Shown in pieces: positions 1-9,756 of a DNA stretch of 64,000 nt (position 1 is its first letter; each line of letters begins with the position of its first letter). The stretch lies in the NCBI RefSeq assembly GCF_049274025.1, contig NZ_JBASRV010000054.1; one strand, 5' to 3'. The notes under the pieces are model-generated. The model saw nothing but the letters and a program-made list of their open reading frames with translations. It had not been told where the DNA came from and made no database searches. Both the position numbers and the translations under genes were made by a program. The stretch is from Miniphocaeibacter sp012841535. Lineage in GTDB: Bacteria; Bacillota; Clostridia; Tissierellales; Peptoniphilaceae.

Positions 1-3000
1 TCATCTGTTCGGCTCATTTCAACTAATTTGACAATTAGTGTTTTTCCTTCATCTATTTCTACTTCTCTTGTTTGGCCAACGTTAATTCCGTGGAAGAAAA
101 CTAAACTACTAACATGGGATAATGAACCATTTAATTTTAAATTATCTAAATAATCTTCAAAAACCTTAGGGTACAATGCGTAGGCAAGTAAATCTTTCTC
201 AGTAGTATCTATACCGTATTTTTCATCAAGATATTTTTTATTTGCTTCAAAATCTTCATCTGGTAATAATTCTCCAGGACGAACAGTAATAGGTTCCTCT
301 CCCTTTAATACTATTTTTTGAAGATCTTCAGGGAAGCCGCCTAATGGTTGTCCCATCATACCTTTAAAATATGTTACAACAGAGTCAGGATAATCTAAAT
401 GACTTCCTTTTTCTACTATATTTTCAGGAGTTAAACCATTTTGAACCATAAATATAGCAAAGTCCCCAACCATTTTAGATGAAGGAGTAACCTTAACTAT
501 ATCTCCAACCATTTCATTTACATTTTTGTACATGTCTTTAACTTCTTTAAATCTATGACCTAAACCAAAACTTTCAACTTGAGGTTTTAAGTTGGAATAT
601 TGTCCACCAGGTATTTCGTACTTGTAAATTTCTGTAGAGCCTGATTTTAAATCGGATTCAAAATTTGCATATATTGGTCTTACACTTTCCCAATATTTTG
701 AAATAATTTCAGCATTATCTAAATTTATTCCGGTATTTCTTCTTGTATTTTCCAATGCAGCAACTACAGAGTTTAAAGCAGGTTGGCTTGTTAATCCACT
801 CATAGAGTTAAAGGCTGTATCGACAATATCTACTCCTACTTCTGCAGCCATAAGAACTGTAGCAACACCGTTACCTGTAGTGTCATGGGTGTGTAGGTGA
901 ATAGGAACAGAAACTTCATTTTTTAATGCTTTTATAAGTTTAGCACTAGCATATGGTTTTAATAAACCGGACATATCCTTTATGCCTATTATATGGGAAC
1001 CGGCTTTTTCAAGTTCTTTTGCCATGTCTATATAATATTGTAGTGAATATTTGTCTCTAGTCTCATCTAGTATGTCACCGGTATAACAAATAGTACCTTC
1101 TAGAATTTTTCCACTTTCAAGTACTTGATCCATTGCATATCTCATACCTTCAATCCAGTTTAGAGAGTCAAATACTCTAAAAATATCTATTCCATTTTTA
1201 GCTGATTCTTTAACAAATCTTTTAACTACATTATCTGGATAGTTTTTATAGCCAACGGTGTTATTACCCCTAAGTAGCATTTGGAAAAGAATATTAGGTA
1301 TGCGTTTACGAAGTTCTTCCAACCTAATCCAAGGGTCTTCTTGTAGGAATCTGTAAGCAACATCAAAAGTTGCACCGCCCCACATTTCTAGGGAGAATAA
1401 ATCGCTCATATAATTTGAAACAGCAGGGGCTACTCTTAGCATGTCTACTGTTCTAACCCTAGTTGCAAGTAAAGATTGATGTGCATCCCTATAGGTAGTA
1501 TCGGTTAAAAGTACCTTTTGTTGACCTTTAATCCAATCTAATAAACCATCAACTCCATTTAAATCGAAAATTTGTTTAGTACCGGATTTAAAGGAAGAAG
1601 TATCTAAATCATCAAAAGTTAAAGGAGTATCAAATTCTCCATTAATTCTATTTTTATTATTAACAACATTTTCACCAATAAAATTAAGAACCTTTAATTC
1701 CCTGTCATTTCTTGGTTTGACATCAAATAGTTGTGGATTATTTTCTATAAAACCGGTGTTACAAGTTCCTTGTTGGAATTGTTCTGAATTAAGAACATTT
1801 ACTAAAAATGGTATGTTGGTTTTTACTCCGCTGATTTTAAGTTCTTTTAAAGCTCTTTTCGATTTGTTAATAGCATCTTTAAAAGTTCTTGACTTAGATG
1901 TCATTTTTACTAGAAGACTATCGTAAAATGGGGTAATTATTGAGCCAACATATCCGTTTCCAACATCGAGTCTAACTCCAAAACCAGAACCCGACCTGTA
2001 AACATCAATTTTTCCTGTATCTGGTGCAAAATTATTAGCTGGATCTTCCGTAGTAACCCTACATTGTATAGAATATCCGTTTAATATAACAGAATCTTGA
2101 GATTCTATTCCTATTTCTTCACTGTCGAGTCTATGTCCTTCAGCTATTAAAATTTGAGACTGAACTATATCTATACCAGTAACTAATTCAGATACTGTAT
2201 GTTCAACTTGTATTCTCGGGTTTACTTCAATAAAATAGTGGTTTAAATCAGAGTCTACTAAAAATTCAACAGTTCCTGCATTATAGTATTTTACACTGTT
2301 GGCAATTTTTAAAGCGTCTTCGCAAATTCTTTCTCTTACTTCTATTGGTAAGGAGAAAGCTGGAGTAAATTCTATAATCTTTTGGTGACGTCTTTGAATA
2401 GAACAGTCCCTTTCATATAGATGTACAATATTACCTTCCTTATCACCAAGGATTTGAACTTCAATATGTTTAGGTTTTTTTAAATATTTTTCAATAAACA
2501 TATCATCAATTCCAAAAGCTTTTTTAGCTTCCGATTGGGCATTTCTAAAAGCAGGAATTAAATCTTCCTCTTTTTCTACTATTCTCATACCTCTACCACC
2601 GCCTCCGGCAGCAGCTTTTATCATAACAGGGTAACCTGCTTCCTTAGCGAAATCTAAAGCATCTTGTTTAGTCCGTATAGGTTTGTCAACACCAGGAATA
2701 GTAGGAACATTGGCTTTTTTAGCCACTATTTTTGATTTTATTTTATCTCCCAGACTGTCAAGAATTTCATAACTAGGACCTATAAAAGTAATTCCATTTT
2801 CCTCACATCTTCTAGCAAATTCCTTATTTTCAGATAAGAAGCCATATCCTGGATGAATAGCGTCAACTCCTTTACTTTTTGCTAAAGTAATTATTTCATT
2901 CATATCTAAATAAGCTTCTAAAGGAGTTTTCCCGAATCCAACTTGGTAGGATTCATCAGCCTTTGTTCTAAAAAGAGCTGTATTATCTTCTTCGGAATAA

Positions 3001-3101
3001 ATAGCTACAGATCTAATTCCCAGCTCTGAACAGGCTCTAAAAATTCTTATAGCGATTTCTCCTCTATTAGCCACTAGTATTTTTTTAAACTTTTTAGCCA
3101 T
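1..3101 (-). CDS. pyc: Pyruvate carboxylase (C-terminus cut by window edge)
   Basis: Cytosolic biotin enzyme that carboxylates pyruvate to oxaloacetate with ATP and bicarbonate. The frame is open from the ATG at 3101 to position 1, giving about 1033 residues of a family usually near 1145. The N-terminus reads MAKKFKKILVANRGEIAIRI, the start of the biotin carboxylase domain. The ATP-grasp glycine loop (AAAGGGGRGM) and the RDCSIQRRHQK and EVNPRIQVEHT motifs follow. The carboxyltransferase domain begins at LLTDTTYRDAHQSLLATR and includes the CYTGD and HTHDTTG metal and substrate motifs. The biotinyl domain with its AMKM lysine lies off the left edge. AAAGGAG stands just before the ATG. It is transcribed alone leftwards. 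Identity is secure; completeness cannot be judged. Confidence 0.97.
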   Translation of the reverse strand, partial: MAKKFKKILVANRGEIAIRIFRACSELGIRSVAIYSEEDNTALFRTKADESYQVGFGKTPLEAYLDMNEIITLAKSKGVDAIHPGYGFLSENKEFARRCEENGITFIGPSYEILDSLGDKIKSKIVAKKANVPTIPGVDKPIRTKQDALDFAKEAGYPVMIKAAAGGGGRGMRIVEKEEDLIPAFRNAQSEAKKAFGIDDMFIEKYLKKPKHIEVQILGDKEGNIVHLYERDCSIQRRHQKIIEFTPAFSLPIEVRERICEDALKIANSVKYYNAGTVEFLVDSDLNHYFIEVNPRIQVEHTVSELVTGIDIVQSQILIAEGHRLDSEEIGIESQDSVILNGYSIQCRVTTEDPANNFAPDTGKIDVYRSGSGFGVRLDVGNGYVGSIITPFYDSLLVKMTSKSRTFKDAINKSKRALKELKISGVKTNIPFLVNVLNSEQFQQGTCNTGFIENNPQLFDVKPRNDRELKVLNFIGENVVNNKNRINGEFDTPLTFDDLDTSSFKSGTKQIFDLNGVDGLLDWIKGQQKVLLTDTTYRDAHQSLLATRVRTVDMLRVAPAVSNYMSDLFSLEMWGGATFDVAYRFLQEDPWIRLEELRKRIPNILFQMLLRGNNTVGYKNYPDNVVKRFVKESAKNGIDIFRVFDSLNWIEGMRYAMDQVLESGKILEGTICYTGDILDETRDKYSLQYYIDMAKELEKAGSHIIGIKDMSGLLKPYASAKLIKALKNEVSVPIHLHTHDTTGNGVATVLMAAEVGVDIVDTAFNSMSGLTSQPALNSVVAALENTRRNTGINLDNAEIISKYWESVRPIYANFESDLKSGSTEIYKYEIPGGQYSNLKPQVESFGLGHRFKEVKDMYKNVNEMVGDIVKVTPSSKMVGDFAIFMVQNGLTPENIVEKGSHLDYPDSVVTYFKGMMGQPLGGFPEDLQKIVLKGEEPITVRPGELLPDEDFEANKKYLDEKYGIDTTEKDLLAYALYPKVFEDYLDNLKLNGSLSHVSSLVFFHGINVGQTREVEIDEGKTLIVKLVEMSRTD

Positions 3102-3134
3102 AAAATACTCCTTTCAATTTGATTAATTCTAAGT

Positions 3135-3164
3135 ATTATACCATAGTAAAGCAACTTAGTGCAA
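3135..3164 (-). promoter_or_regulatory. Extended -10 promoter for pyc
   Basis: On the minus strand, TATAAT (3140-3135) is preceded by TGG, an extended -10 signature. A weak -35, TTGCAC (3164-3159), lies 18 bp upstream. The pyc start codon is about 34 nt downstream of the -10. No riboswitch-like structure was seen in the short leader. Confidence 0.55.
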
Positions 3165-3501
3165 GAGTAAAATGGTATAATTATGAATAAATAATACTAA
3201 TTTTTAAAAGGGGATAAAATTTTATGAATATATTATGCAAATTTATTAAAAAGTAAAATTTTTTTAAGAAGCTTTATTATTCAAATTAAATACAAAGATA
3301 GAAAAATATTATAAATTAATCAAGAGACAAGCTATATAACTACATATTTATATAATTATAAGTACAAACCTATACTTGCTATTTATATAAAAAACTTATT
3401 ATGTAATATTATAAAAAAATATTAATATTAATTCTTCTAAATGAATATATCTCTAAAATAGGATATACTATAATATAAGTAAAAGAAAAGAGGTAGCTGT
3501 A
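3165..3501. other. AT-rich intergenic spacer between divergent pyc and capA-like genes
   Basis: Very AT-rich DNA with stop codons in all frames and no convincing ORF or RNA gene. The only recognisable element is TATAAT at 3469-3474, about 28 nt upstream of the capA-like start. It has no good -35 partner. AGAGGT at about 3490 is the ribosome binding site of that gene. I see nothing else. Confidence 0.5.
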
Positions 3502-4689
3502 ATGAAGAAACACTATAGAAAAATAATATATATATTATTTTTATCATTAATTTTAGTATCATGTAGTAGTAAAACAGAATCTGTAAAAACGGAAGAAATA
3601 AAAAGTGTAGAAGAGGTAGAATTAGAAAGTGTAGAAAGAATCGAAAATGTTAAAATAACAGTAACTGGCGATATTATGTATCACCCAGGAACATTTAACA
3701 GCAACATTAATGAAGAAACAGGTAAGTATGATTTTAGATTTTTCTATAATGATATGGAAAAATATATACAAGCTGCTGATTTAATGATAGGAAATTACGA
3801 AACAACCAGTACTCCAACAAGAGAGCTATCGGATTATCCTATGTTTAATACTCCGGAAAATTCCATAGAGGACTTAAAAAATGCCGGATTTGATATATTG
3901 ACTACAGCAAATAATCACTGCCTAGACTCAAAGGTACAGGGAGTTAAAGATACAATAGACGCCTTAGACAAATATGGTATAAAGCATACAGGAACTTGGA
4001 AAGATGGGGAAAAAGATTACTTAATAGAGGAAGTAAATGGAATAAAAATCGGCGTTTTAGCCTATACAGAAAGATTTAATGGCTTAGAGGTAATCTTAGC
4101 CGATAATGAAAAGGGAATGGTTAGTCCTTTAGATGAAACACAAATAGAAAAGGATATAAAGGAATTAAAAGACAAAAATGTAGATATAATATTGGTTTTT
4201 CCTCATTGGGGAGAAGAATATATGGAAATGCCTACAGAAAAACAAAAGGAATTAGGCCATAAAATGTTAAATTGGGGAGCAGATATGGTATTAGGAAGTC
4301 ATCCTCATGTTGTTCAGCCAGTTGAAAAAGTTGAAGTAGATGGAAAGGATAAATACATAGTCTATTCTTTAGGAAATTCAATTTCAGGCCAAAGAAAAGA
4401 ATTTTTAGGTATAGAAGGAGTAGAAGTTGGATTGTTTGTAGAAATGGAATTTACAAAAGATTTCAAAAAGGATACTACAGAAATTAAAAATATTAATTTT
4501 GTTCCAACCTATGTAAGAGATGACAGAAGTAGTGGAAAAATACAGTATAAAACACAAGCTATGGTTGACTACTTAGAAGGTGGAAGTTTAAGAGAAACTG
4601 TTTCCAGTGGAGAATTAAATAAAATTTTAAATTTAAGAACAAAAGTTATTAATGTTTTAGAAGCAATGGAATATGATTCAGGACTATAA
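3502..4689 (+). CDS. CapA-family lipoprotein (metallophosphatase fold)
   Basis: A predicted exported lipoprotein of 395 residues. The signal peptide ends in the lipobox LVSC, with Cys21 as the lipidation site. After a Glu/Lys/Val-rich linker comes a CapA/PgsA-type domain related to calcineurin-like phosphatases: TGDIMYH near 55-61, GNYET near 97, TTANNH near 135, FPHWGEEY, LGSHPH and YSLGNS. These are the expected metal-ligand motifs. Family members are linked to poly-gamma-glutamate capsule synthesis. No pgsB or pgsC genes are adjacent, so a capsule role is not supported here and a stand-alone cell-surface hydrolase is equally possible. It is monocistronic and ends at a shared hairpin. Confidence 0.85.
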   Translation: MKKHYRKIIYILFLSLILVSCSSKTESVKTEEIKSVEEVELESVERIENVKITVTGDIMYHPGTFNSNINEETGKYDFRFFYNDMEKYIQAADLMIGNYETTSTPTRELSDYPMFNTPENSIEDLKNAGFDILTTANNHCLDSKVQGVKDTIDALDKYGIKHTGTWKDGEKDYLIEEVNGIKIGVLAYTERFNGLEVILADNEKGMVSPLDETQIEKDIKELKDKNVDIILVFPHWGEEYMEMPTEKQKELGHKMLNWGADMVLGSHPHVVQPVEKVEVDGKDKYIVYSLGNSISGQRKEFLGIEGVEVGLFVEMEFTKDFKKDTTEIKNINFVPTYVRDDRSSGKIQYKTQAMVDYLEGGSLRETVSSGELNKILNLRTKVINVLEAMEYDSGL

Positions 4690-4712
4690 AAGAATAGAAG
4701 TTTAACAAAAAG

Positions 4713-4745
4713 GACCATATACAAAAAATAAGTATATGGTCTTTT
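4713..4745. terminator. Bidirectional terminator between convergent lipoprotein genes
   Basis: GACCATATAC (4713-4722) pairs perfectly with GTATATGGTC (4732-4741). CTTTTAC follows on the plus strand and an A-rich flank lies on the other side, so it can serve both converging genes. Confidence 0.75.
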
Positions 4746-4746
4746 A

Positions 4747-5367
4747 CTATTTAGAAAAATTATCTATAAGATTATCCATAGAGTTTTCGTTGTCTGTAGT
4801 AAAAGTAGCTATAAAAGCATCATCACCTTTTACTAGGGCTATTTCTGTATAAAAAAGTTCCTCATCGTCAAAAGCTAATTTATACTTTGTTAATTTAGCA
4901 GGAATTCCTTCTATTTCAATATTCTCAACGGAAACATCTTCAGCTGTAGGATCCTCTAGGATTTCTATAAATTCCTCTAAGGTTATTTTACCGACAGTAT
5001 TATCAAGCATTAACTGTATAGAGCTAAAGTTTTCATTATTTTCAAAAAACAAGGTAGAGTCTAAAAAAAGTGTTTTTTCTTCCTCTGTCATTTCGGAACC
5101 TAAGGCCTCATTTCCCAGCTCCAATGTTTCAAGTATTTCTTCATTGGTATATTGTTTATAGTTTTCAGGAATGGTAAACTTCAATCCAGTTTCGCCAATT
5201 AATACATCATTGTCCTTAATTTCGAAAGTAGATTTTTTTATAGGTTCTATATTTTCAGTTGCTTCAGTTTCTTTGGAATCTGTTGCAGGTAAAGATTTTT
5301 CATTATTGTTAGTACACGAAGTTAATAACAAAGTAAAAACAAGTAATAAGCCTAATATTTTTTTCAA
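4747..5367 (-). CDS. Small lipoprotein of unknown function
   Basis: A 206-residue predicted lipoprotein. The signal peptide is followed by LLLTSC (Cys18), then an acidic Thr/Glu/Asn-rich linker and a soluble domain of about 130 residues. The start codon is TTG at 5367, supported by AGGGGG a short distance upstream; no ATG in the region has such a site. The soluble part (ETGLKFTIPENYKQYT...) resembles the general pattern of surface proteins that bind ligands or partners, but I recognise no named family. It lies convergent to the capA-like gene and downstream of the MATE gene on the same strand, 68 bp away, so the two could share a transcript. Confidence 0.7.
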   Translation of the reverse strand: MKKILGLLLVFTLLLTSCTNNNEKSLPATDSKETEATENIEPIKKSTFEIKDNDVLIGETGLKFTIPENYKQYTNEEILETLELGNEALGSEMTEEEKTLFLDSTLFFENNENFSSIQLMLDNTVGKITLEEFIEILEDPTAEDVSVENIEIEGIPAKLTKYKLAFDDEELFYTEIALVKGDDAFIATFTTDNENSMDNLIDNFSK

Positions 5368-5434
5368 TTTAAAACCCCCTATAATTTATAAGAATATCTT
5401 ATACTATAATATTGAAAAATAAAAGTATTGTATA

Positions 5435-6766
5435 TTATTCTAAAATTTTATTCTTATTTATTTTATAATAAACAAACCCAAAGAGATCTGCAAATAACCA
5501 ACCAATAGGTATTGAAATCCATATTCCAATAATTCCTATGCTATTAATAGAAGATAGGAAATATGACAGAAATACTCGTAGACCTAGGGATATAATAGTT
5601 AGAATTACAGCAATTCCAGGTTTACTAATACCCCTATAAAAACCATATAGAATAAATAGAATACCTATTAATATATAAAAAGAGCCTTCTATTTTCAAAT
5701 ATTTACTACCAATTGCTATTATTTCAATCTCGCTAGCCTTAACGAAAATTTTCATTAAAGAAGAAGAAAAAATAAAAACTATACAGGATATAGCAATACA
5801 AAATAAACTAGATACGAGTATTGACAGTTTTACTCCCTTTCTTATTCTATTAGTTTCATTAGCACCGTAGTTTTGAGCAACATATGTAGACAGGGCATTT
5901 CCAAAGTCCTGTACAGGCATATAGGCGAAAGCATCAATTTTTACTGCTGCTGCAAAAGCAGCTGTAACTTGTAAACCAAAACTATTAACTAGGCCTTGGA
6001 CCATTAATATTCCCAAATTCATAATAGATTGTTGAACACTTGTAAGTATGGAATTAGAGGCAATAAGTTTCAATAGAGGAAGGTCTAATTTAAAATGCTC
6101 TTTACTTGGTTTTAAATTGTCGTTTTTCTTAAAGAAGTAAACAACAGAGCATAAAGCTGATATAAATTGAGCAATAATAGTGGCTAAAGCCGCACCGGCA
6201 ACTCCTAGTTGAAAAGGAAGAACAAATATAATATCTAGAACAATATTTATTACTGCAGCAATTGCTAAAAAGACTAAGGGTGCTACTGAATTTCCCACAC
6301 TTCTAAGTACTGCTGAAAAAAAGTTATAAATAAAGGTAAACATTATTCCAATAAAAATAATTCTAAGATATATTTTTGTTTCATCAACAGCTTCAGCAGG
6401 AATATTTAGTAATATGATAATTTTATTTAACAGTAAAAAAGCTAGGATATTTATTATAAGACTTAAAGCTCCAATAAAAATAAAGGAGTTGAAAATTCCT
6501 GTTTTTAAGGTATTTAATTTTCCAGCACCATATAATTGGGAAAATACCACACTACTTCCCATACAAAAGCCTAAAGTTATAGCTGTAATAAAGGTCATTA
6601 AAGCAAAGGAGGACCCTACAGCAGCTAAGGCAGTGCCTCCAATAACTTTTCCTACTATTAAGGTGTCTACAACATTGTATAGTTGTTGTAGCATATTGCC
6701 CATTATTAAAGGCAGGCTAAATAATAATATGGCCTTTAGTTCATTTCCCTTGGTTAAGTTTCTCAT
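5435..6766 (-). CDS. MATE-family multidrug/Na+ antiporter
   Basis: Membrane exporter of 443 residues with about 12 hydrophobic segments, the standard MATE size. Near the N-terminus LPLIMGNMLQQLYNVVDTLIVG is the typical MATE signature, followed by GGTALAAVG. The repeat in the second half (QQSIMNLGILMVQGLVNSFG) is the internal duplication of the family. AAGGAAG precedes the ATG. MATE proteins expel organic cations or drugs using Na+ or H+ gradients; the substrate here cannot be deduced. It is probably transcribed alone or with the small lipoprotein gene downstream. Confidence 0.93.
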   Translation of the reverse strand: MRNLTKGNELKAILLFSLPLIMGNMLQQLYNVVDTLIVGKVIGGTALAAVGSSFALMTFITAITLGFCMGSSVVFSQLYGAGKLNTLKTGIFNSFIFIGALSLIINILAFLLLNKIIILLNIPAEAVDETKIYLRIIFIGIMFTFIYNFFSAVLRSVGNSVAPLVFLAIAAVINIVLDIIFVLPFQLGVAGAALATIIAQFISALCSVVYFFKKNDNLKPSKEHFKLDLPLLKLIASNSILTSVQQSIMNLGILMVQGLVNSFGLQVTAAFAAAVKIDAFAYMPVQDFGNALSTYVAQNYGANETNRIRKGVKLSILVSSLFCIAISCIVFIFSSSLMKIFVKASEIEIIAIGSKYLKIEGSFYILIGILFILYGFYRGISKPGIAVILTIISLGLRVFLSYFLSSINSIGIIGIWISIPIGWLFADLFGFVYYKINKNKILE

Positions 6767-7072
6767 ATTTACACTTCCTTATTTTAAAAACATCTCCTAT
6801 AGTAAGTAAAAGAACTCCAATATTATAAATATAGGAATAAAAATATTTATATTTTACAATATAAAAATAGTTTCATAGGATTTATCATATATTTGTAAAT
6901 TGGTTTTAATTTCTATTTATGTTTTAATAATAACATAGATATTTCATAGGGAGATTTTATATTTAAAATAATTAATACATATATGACTATTTTTGTTTTT
7001 AAATGATAAATATCCTTTATATTAAGAAAATTTTAACTTTAATAATATATAATAGGTAAGGGAGGTTTTAAG
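6767..7072. other. Divergent intergenic region, MATE / alarmone synthetase
   Basis: 306 bp of AT-rich sequence with no ORF. TTTCATAGG occurs twice (about 6871 and 6942), and TATGTT/AACATA forms a short imperfect dyad near 6915-6935. TATAAT near 7043 could be the -10 for the alarmone synthetase but lacks a clear -35. AGGGAGG at about 7060 is its ribosome binding site. Confidence 0.4.
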
Positions 7073-7708
7073 ATGGAATTAGATTATATAAACAATGAAG
7101 ATTATTTAGATTTTTATAAAGAGAATTTACTATATATAGAAAAAGCCATGAAAACTATATATGAAATAATAAAGAACAGTGGAGAAGATTATTCTTCTTT
7201 TGAAGATAGAAATCCGGTAGAGCATATAAAATATAGGGTTAAACATCCAGAAAGTGCGAAGGATAAATTAATTAAGTTAGAACAAGAGCCTACTTCTAAT
7301 AATGCTATGGAATATTTACATGATATTTGTGGTTTTAGAATAATTTGTACCTTTATTAGCGATATTGAATTTATTGTAAAAAAAATAAAGGAAATAAAAG
7401 ATGTTAAAATTGTTGTAGAAAAGGACTATATTAATAAACCGAAAAGCAATGGTTATAGAAGTTATCATATAATAATAATGCTACCTATTGAAATAGATGG
7501 GAATATTAAAAATATATATGCTGAGGCACAAATTAGAACTATTGCTATGGACTGTTGGGCAAGTTTGGAACACCAGCTAATGTATAAGAAGGATATTCAA
7601 AACAAGGAATTATTTAAAGAAGAGTTAAAGAAATGTGCCGATGAAATGGCTACAACGGATTTAAACTTAGAAACTATAATGTCTTTTATTAAGAATGAAG
7701 GAGTATAG
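7073..7708 (+). CDS. relQ: Small alarmone synthetase (RelQ/YjbM-like GTP pyrophosphokinase)
   Basis: A cytosolic (p)ppGpp synthetase that transfers pyrophosphate from ATP to GDP or GTP. The 211-residue length fits the small single-domain enzymes, with no HD hydrolase, TGS or ACT domain. Motifs in order: HIKYRVKHPESAKDKL (51-66), DICGFRI (84-90), the G-loop region KPKSNGYRSYH (122-132), and EAQIRTIAMDCWASLEHQLMYK (151-172) with the synthetase Glu and Gln. GGGAGG precedes the ATG. The response-regulator gene starts one base after its stop, so it is almost certainly co-transcribed with the downstream two-component system. RelQ versus RelP assignment rests on motif appearance only. Confidence 0.92.
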   Translation: MELDYINNEDYLDFYKENLLYIEKAMKTIYEIIKNSGEDYSSFEDRNPVEHIKYRVKHPESAKDKLIKLEQEPTSNNAMEYLHDICGFRIICTFISDIEFIVKKIKEIKDVKIVVEKDYINKPKSNGYRSYHIIIMLPIEIDGNIKNIYAEAQIRTIAMDCWASLEHQLMYKKDIQNKELFKEELKKCADEMATTDLNLETIMSFIKNEGV

Positions 7709-7709
7709 T

Positions 7710-8387
7710 ATGAAATTATTATATGCAGAAGATGAGAAACAACTTTCAAGGGCAATATCAACAATACTTGAATATAATGGTTATGAAGTGGATAATGCTT
7801 TTGATGGGGAGGAAGCGTTAAATTTAGCAATAAACAATAATTATGATGTAATTATTTTAGATATTATGATGCCAAGACTTGATGGTATAGAGGTACTTAA
7901 GGAAATTAGAAATAAAAATATCTCTACGCCGATTATTATGGTAACAGCTAAAGGTGAAAATGAAGACAAGGTTAATGGGTTAGATTCTGGAGCTGATGAT
8001 TATTTAGCTAAACCTTTTCAAACAAATGAACTAATAGCTAGGATTAAGGCTTTAATAAGAAGAAATAATAAATTTATTGAAACATATAACTTTGGAGATG
8101 TTCTATATAATATTGCTGATAGTAAATTGGAAAAAGAAAATAAATCTTTAATTTTAAATAAAGAAGAGGTAAAAATTTTAAATAAATTCATTACTAATAT
8201 AGATGGAAAAATCGAAATTAATCAATTACTTTCAACTTTAAAATACGAAAATAAAGAAGATAATCATTCAAAGATTAAACTGTACATTGCATATATTAAT
8301 AAAAAATTTCAAGAATTAGAATCGGATTATGAAATTTATGGGGATATAGAATATGGCTTTAAATTGGGAATAAAAAATGTACAGTAG
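7710..8387 (+). CDS. Response regulator, receiver plus divergent winged-helix domain
   Basis: A 225-residue regulator with a receiver domain: acidic pair at 7-8, phosphoacceptor Asp51 in ILDIMMP, Thr79 in MVTAK and Lys101 in AKPF. The C-terminal 100 residues should be an OmpR-type DNA-binding domain but match weakly (LSILNKEEVKIL-like core, YGFKLG end), so target recognition may be unusual. I chose the ATG at 7710 because GGAG at 7700-7703 is correctly spaced; the ATG at 7695 would lie over the ribosome binding site. It abuts relQ and overlaps the kinase gene by 11 bp. Confidence 0.88.
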   Translation: MKLLYAEDEKQLSRAISTILEYNGYEVDNAFDGEEALNLAINNNYDVIILDIMMPRLDGIEVLKEIRNKNISTPIIMVTAKGENEDKVNGLDSGADDYLAKPFQTNELIARIKALIRRNNKFIETYNFGDVLYNIADSKLEKENKSLILNKEEVKILNKFITNIDGKIEINQLLSTLKYENKEDNHSKIKLYIAYINKKFQELESDYEIYGDIEYGFKLGIKNVQ

Positions 8388-9612
8388 GTTAAGAAGAAAT
8401 TTCATTGTAATTACAACTATTGCTATTTTGTTTATTTTAGGTTTAACTATATCTACTATTAATATAGTTACTATAAATAGAACAAGAGAACAAGCAGATA
8501 AGATGATTTCTTTTTTATATGATCATTATGAGTTAATTGAAATTAAAGATTTAAGAAACATATCGGAAATGTTAAATAGAAATGAGGATTTAGATACTAC
8601 TTTAGATTCTGTATATAGACAGAGGTTTTTTTATGTAGAATACGATAAAGACAATAATGTGTTAAAGTCAAATACCGATAGAATAGTAACAAAAAACAAA
8701 GAGGAAGCTATTGAACTAGCCAATAGAGTTATAAAAAGAAGAAGGACAGAAGGTTATTACGACATTTATAGATACAATATAAAGAAAATAAAGGACGGTA
8801 AAATAGTTATATTTTTAGATATATTTGATGAATTACAGTCCCAAAAATCAATACTTAGAACTTCTTTATATATAGGAATATTACTTACTTCCTTAGGTTT
8901 GATTATTGTAGCTGTATTTTCAAAGAAAGCCCTTAAACCCTTTATTGACAATGAAGAAAGACAAAAGCATTTTATAGCAGACGCTAGCCATGAGCTTAAG
9001 ACTCCAATATCTATAATTTCTGCAAACACTGAAATGATAGAAATATTAAATGGTGAAAGTGAGTGGACTGAAAGTACTAAAAATCAACTGGCAAGAATGG
9101 ATAAGTTAATTAAAAACTTAATAACCCTTTCAAAAACCGATGAAGCTAGTCAAGAGGCTATGGAAAAAATTAACTTGTCAAAATTATTGGTTAATACCTG
9201 TAAGGATTTTAAGGGACGGGCAGAAATTGTTGGAAAAACCTTGAAAACTGAAATACAAGATGACATAATGATTTTAGCAGACTATGAGCAAATACAACAG
9301 GTAATTAATATTTTAATAGATAATGCTATAAAGTATTCTCAAGACGATAATGTAATTTTGGTTAATTTAAATCGAGTTCGGAAAACTGCTTCAATGAAAA
9401 TAGGAAATAGAATTAAAAATTTTACTAAGGAAGATGAACAGCAAATCTTCAACAGATTTTATAGGGCAGATGAATCTCGTTCAAGAGATACTGGTGGATT
9501 TGGTCTTGGCCTTTCTATTGCAGGAAAGATAATAAAGCTTCATAATGGTAAAATTACAACAACATATAAAAATGAATGGCTGTTTTTCAATGTAGAATTT
9601 CCAATAGCTTAA
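8377..9612 (+). CDS. Sensor histidine kinase
   Basis: A membrane-bound kinase of 411 residues. Transmembrane helices lie at about 10-32 and 162-181 and flank an extracellular sensor domain of about 130 residues. The H-box is FIADASHELKTPIS with His205. The N-box is INILIDNAIKYS and the G-box GGFGLGLSIAGKI. A clear HAMP domain is lacking; the linker after TM2 is short. It is translationally coupled to the response regulator (11-bp overlap), forming a relQ-RR-HK operon that ends at a strong terminator. The signal is unknown. Confidence 0.93.
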   Translation: MYSRLRRNFIVITTIAILFILGLTISTINIVTINRTREQADKMISFLYDHYELIEIKDLRNISEMLNRNEDLDTTLDSVYRQRFFYVEYDKDNNVLKSNTDRIVTKNKEEAIELANRVIKRRRTEGYYDIYRYNIKKIKDGKIVIFLDIFDELQSQKSILRTSLYIGILLTSLGLIIVAVFSKKALKPFIDNEERQKHFIADASHELKTPISIISANTEMIEILNGESEWTESTKNQLARMDKLIKNLITLSKTDEASQEAMEKINLSKLLVNTCKDFKGRAEIVGKTLKTEIQDDIMILADYEQIQQVINILIDNAIKYSQDDNVILVNLNRVRKTASMKIGNRIKNFTKEDEQQIFNRFYRADESRSRDTGGFGLGLSIAGKIIKLHNGKITTTYKNEWLFFNVEFPIA

Positions 9613-9637
9613 GAACAGAGAAATCTGTTCTTTTTTG
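9611..9637 (+). terminator. Rho-independent terminator of the relQ-RR-HK operon
   Basis: AAGAACAGA (9611-9619), GAAA loop, TCTGTTCTT (9624-9632), then a T-run. The kinase stop codon overlaps the stem base. Confidence 0.9.
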
Positions 9638-9661
9638 TTATAATAATGGTGATTATTATAA
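9638..9661. repeat. Perfect 10-bp inverted repeat just after the terminator
   Basis: TTATAATAAT (9638-9647) and ATTATTATAA (9652-9661) are perfect inverted arms separated by GGTG. The left arm contains TATAAT. It could be an operator or promoter dyad for the following FAD gene, about 100 bp away, or an incidental AT palindrome. Confidence 0.4.
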
Positions 9662-9756
9662 AATATATGGTTTTTGTAAATTAATAAATTAGTTTTAAAA
9701 AAATCATAGCAGAAATACTAACATTTACTTAAGCTATATTAGAAACAGGAGAAAAT

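Noticed and set aside
3165..3501. RNA gene or riboswitch upstream of pyc
   Set aside because: The sequence is AT-rich without stable stems or conserved aptamer motifs.
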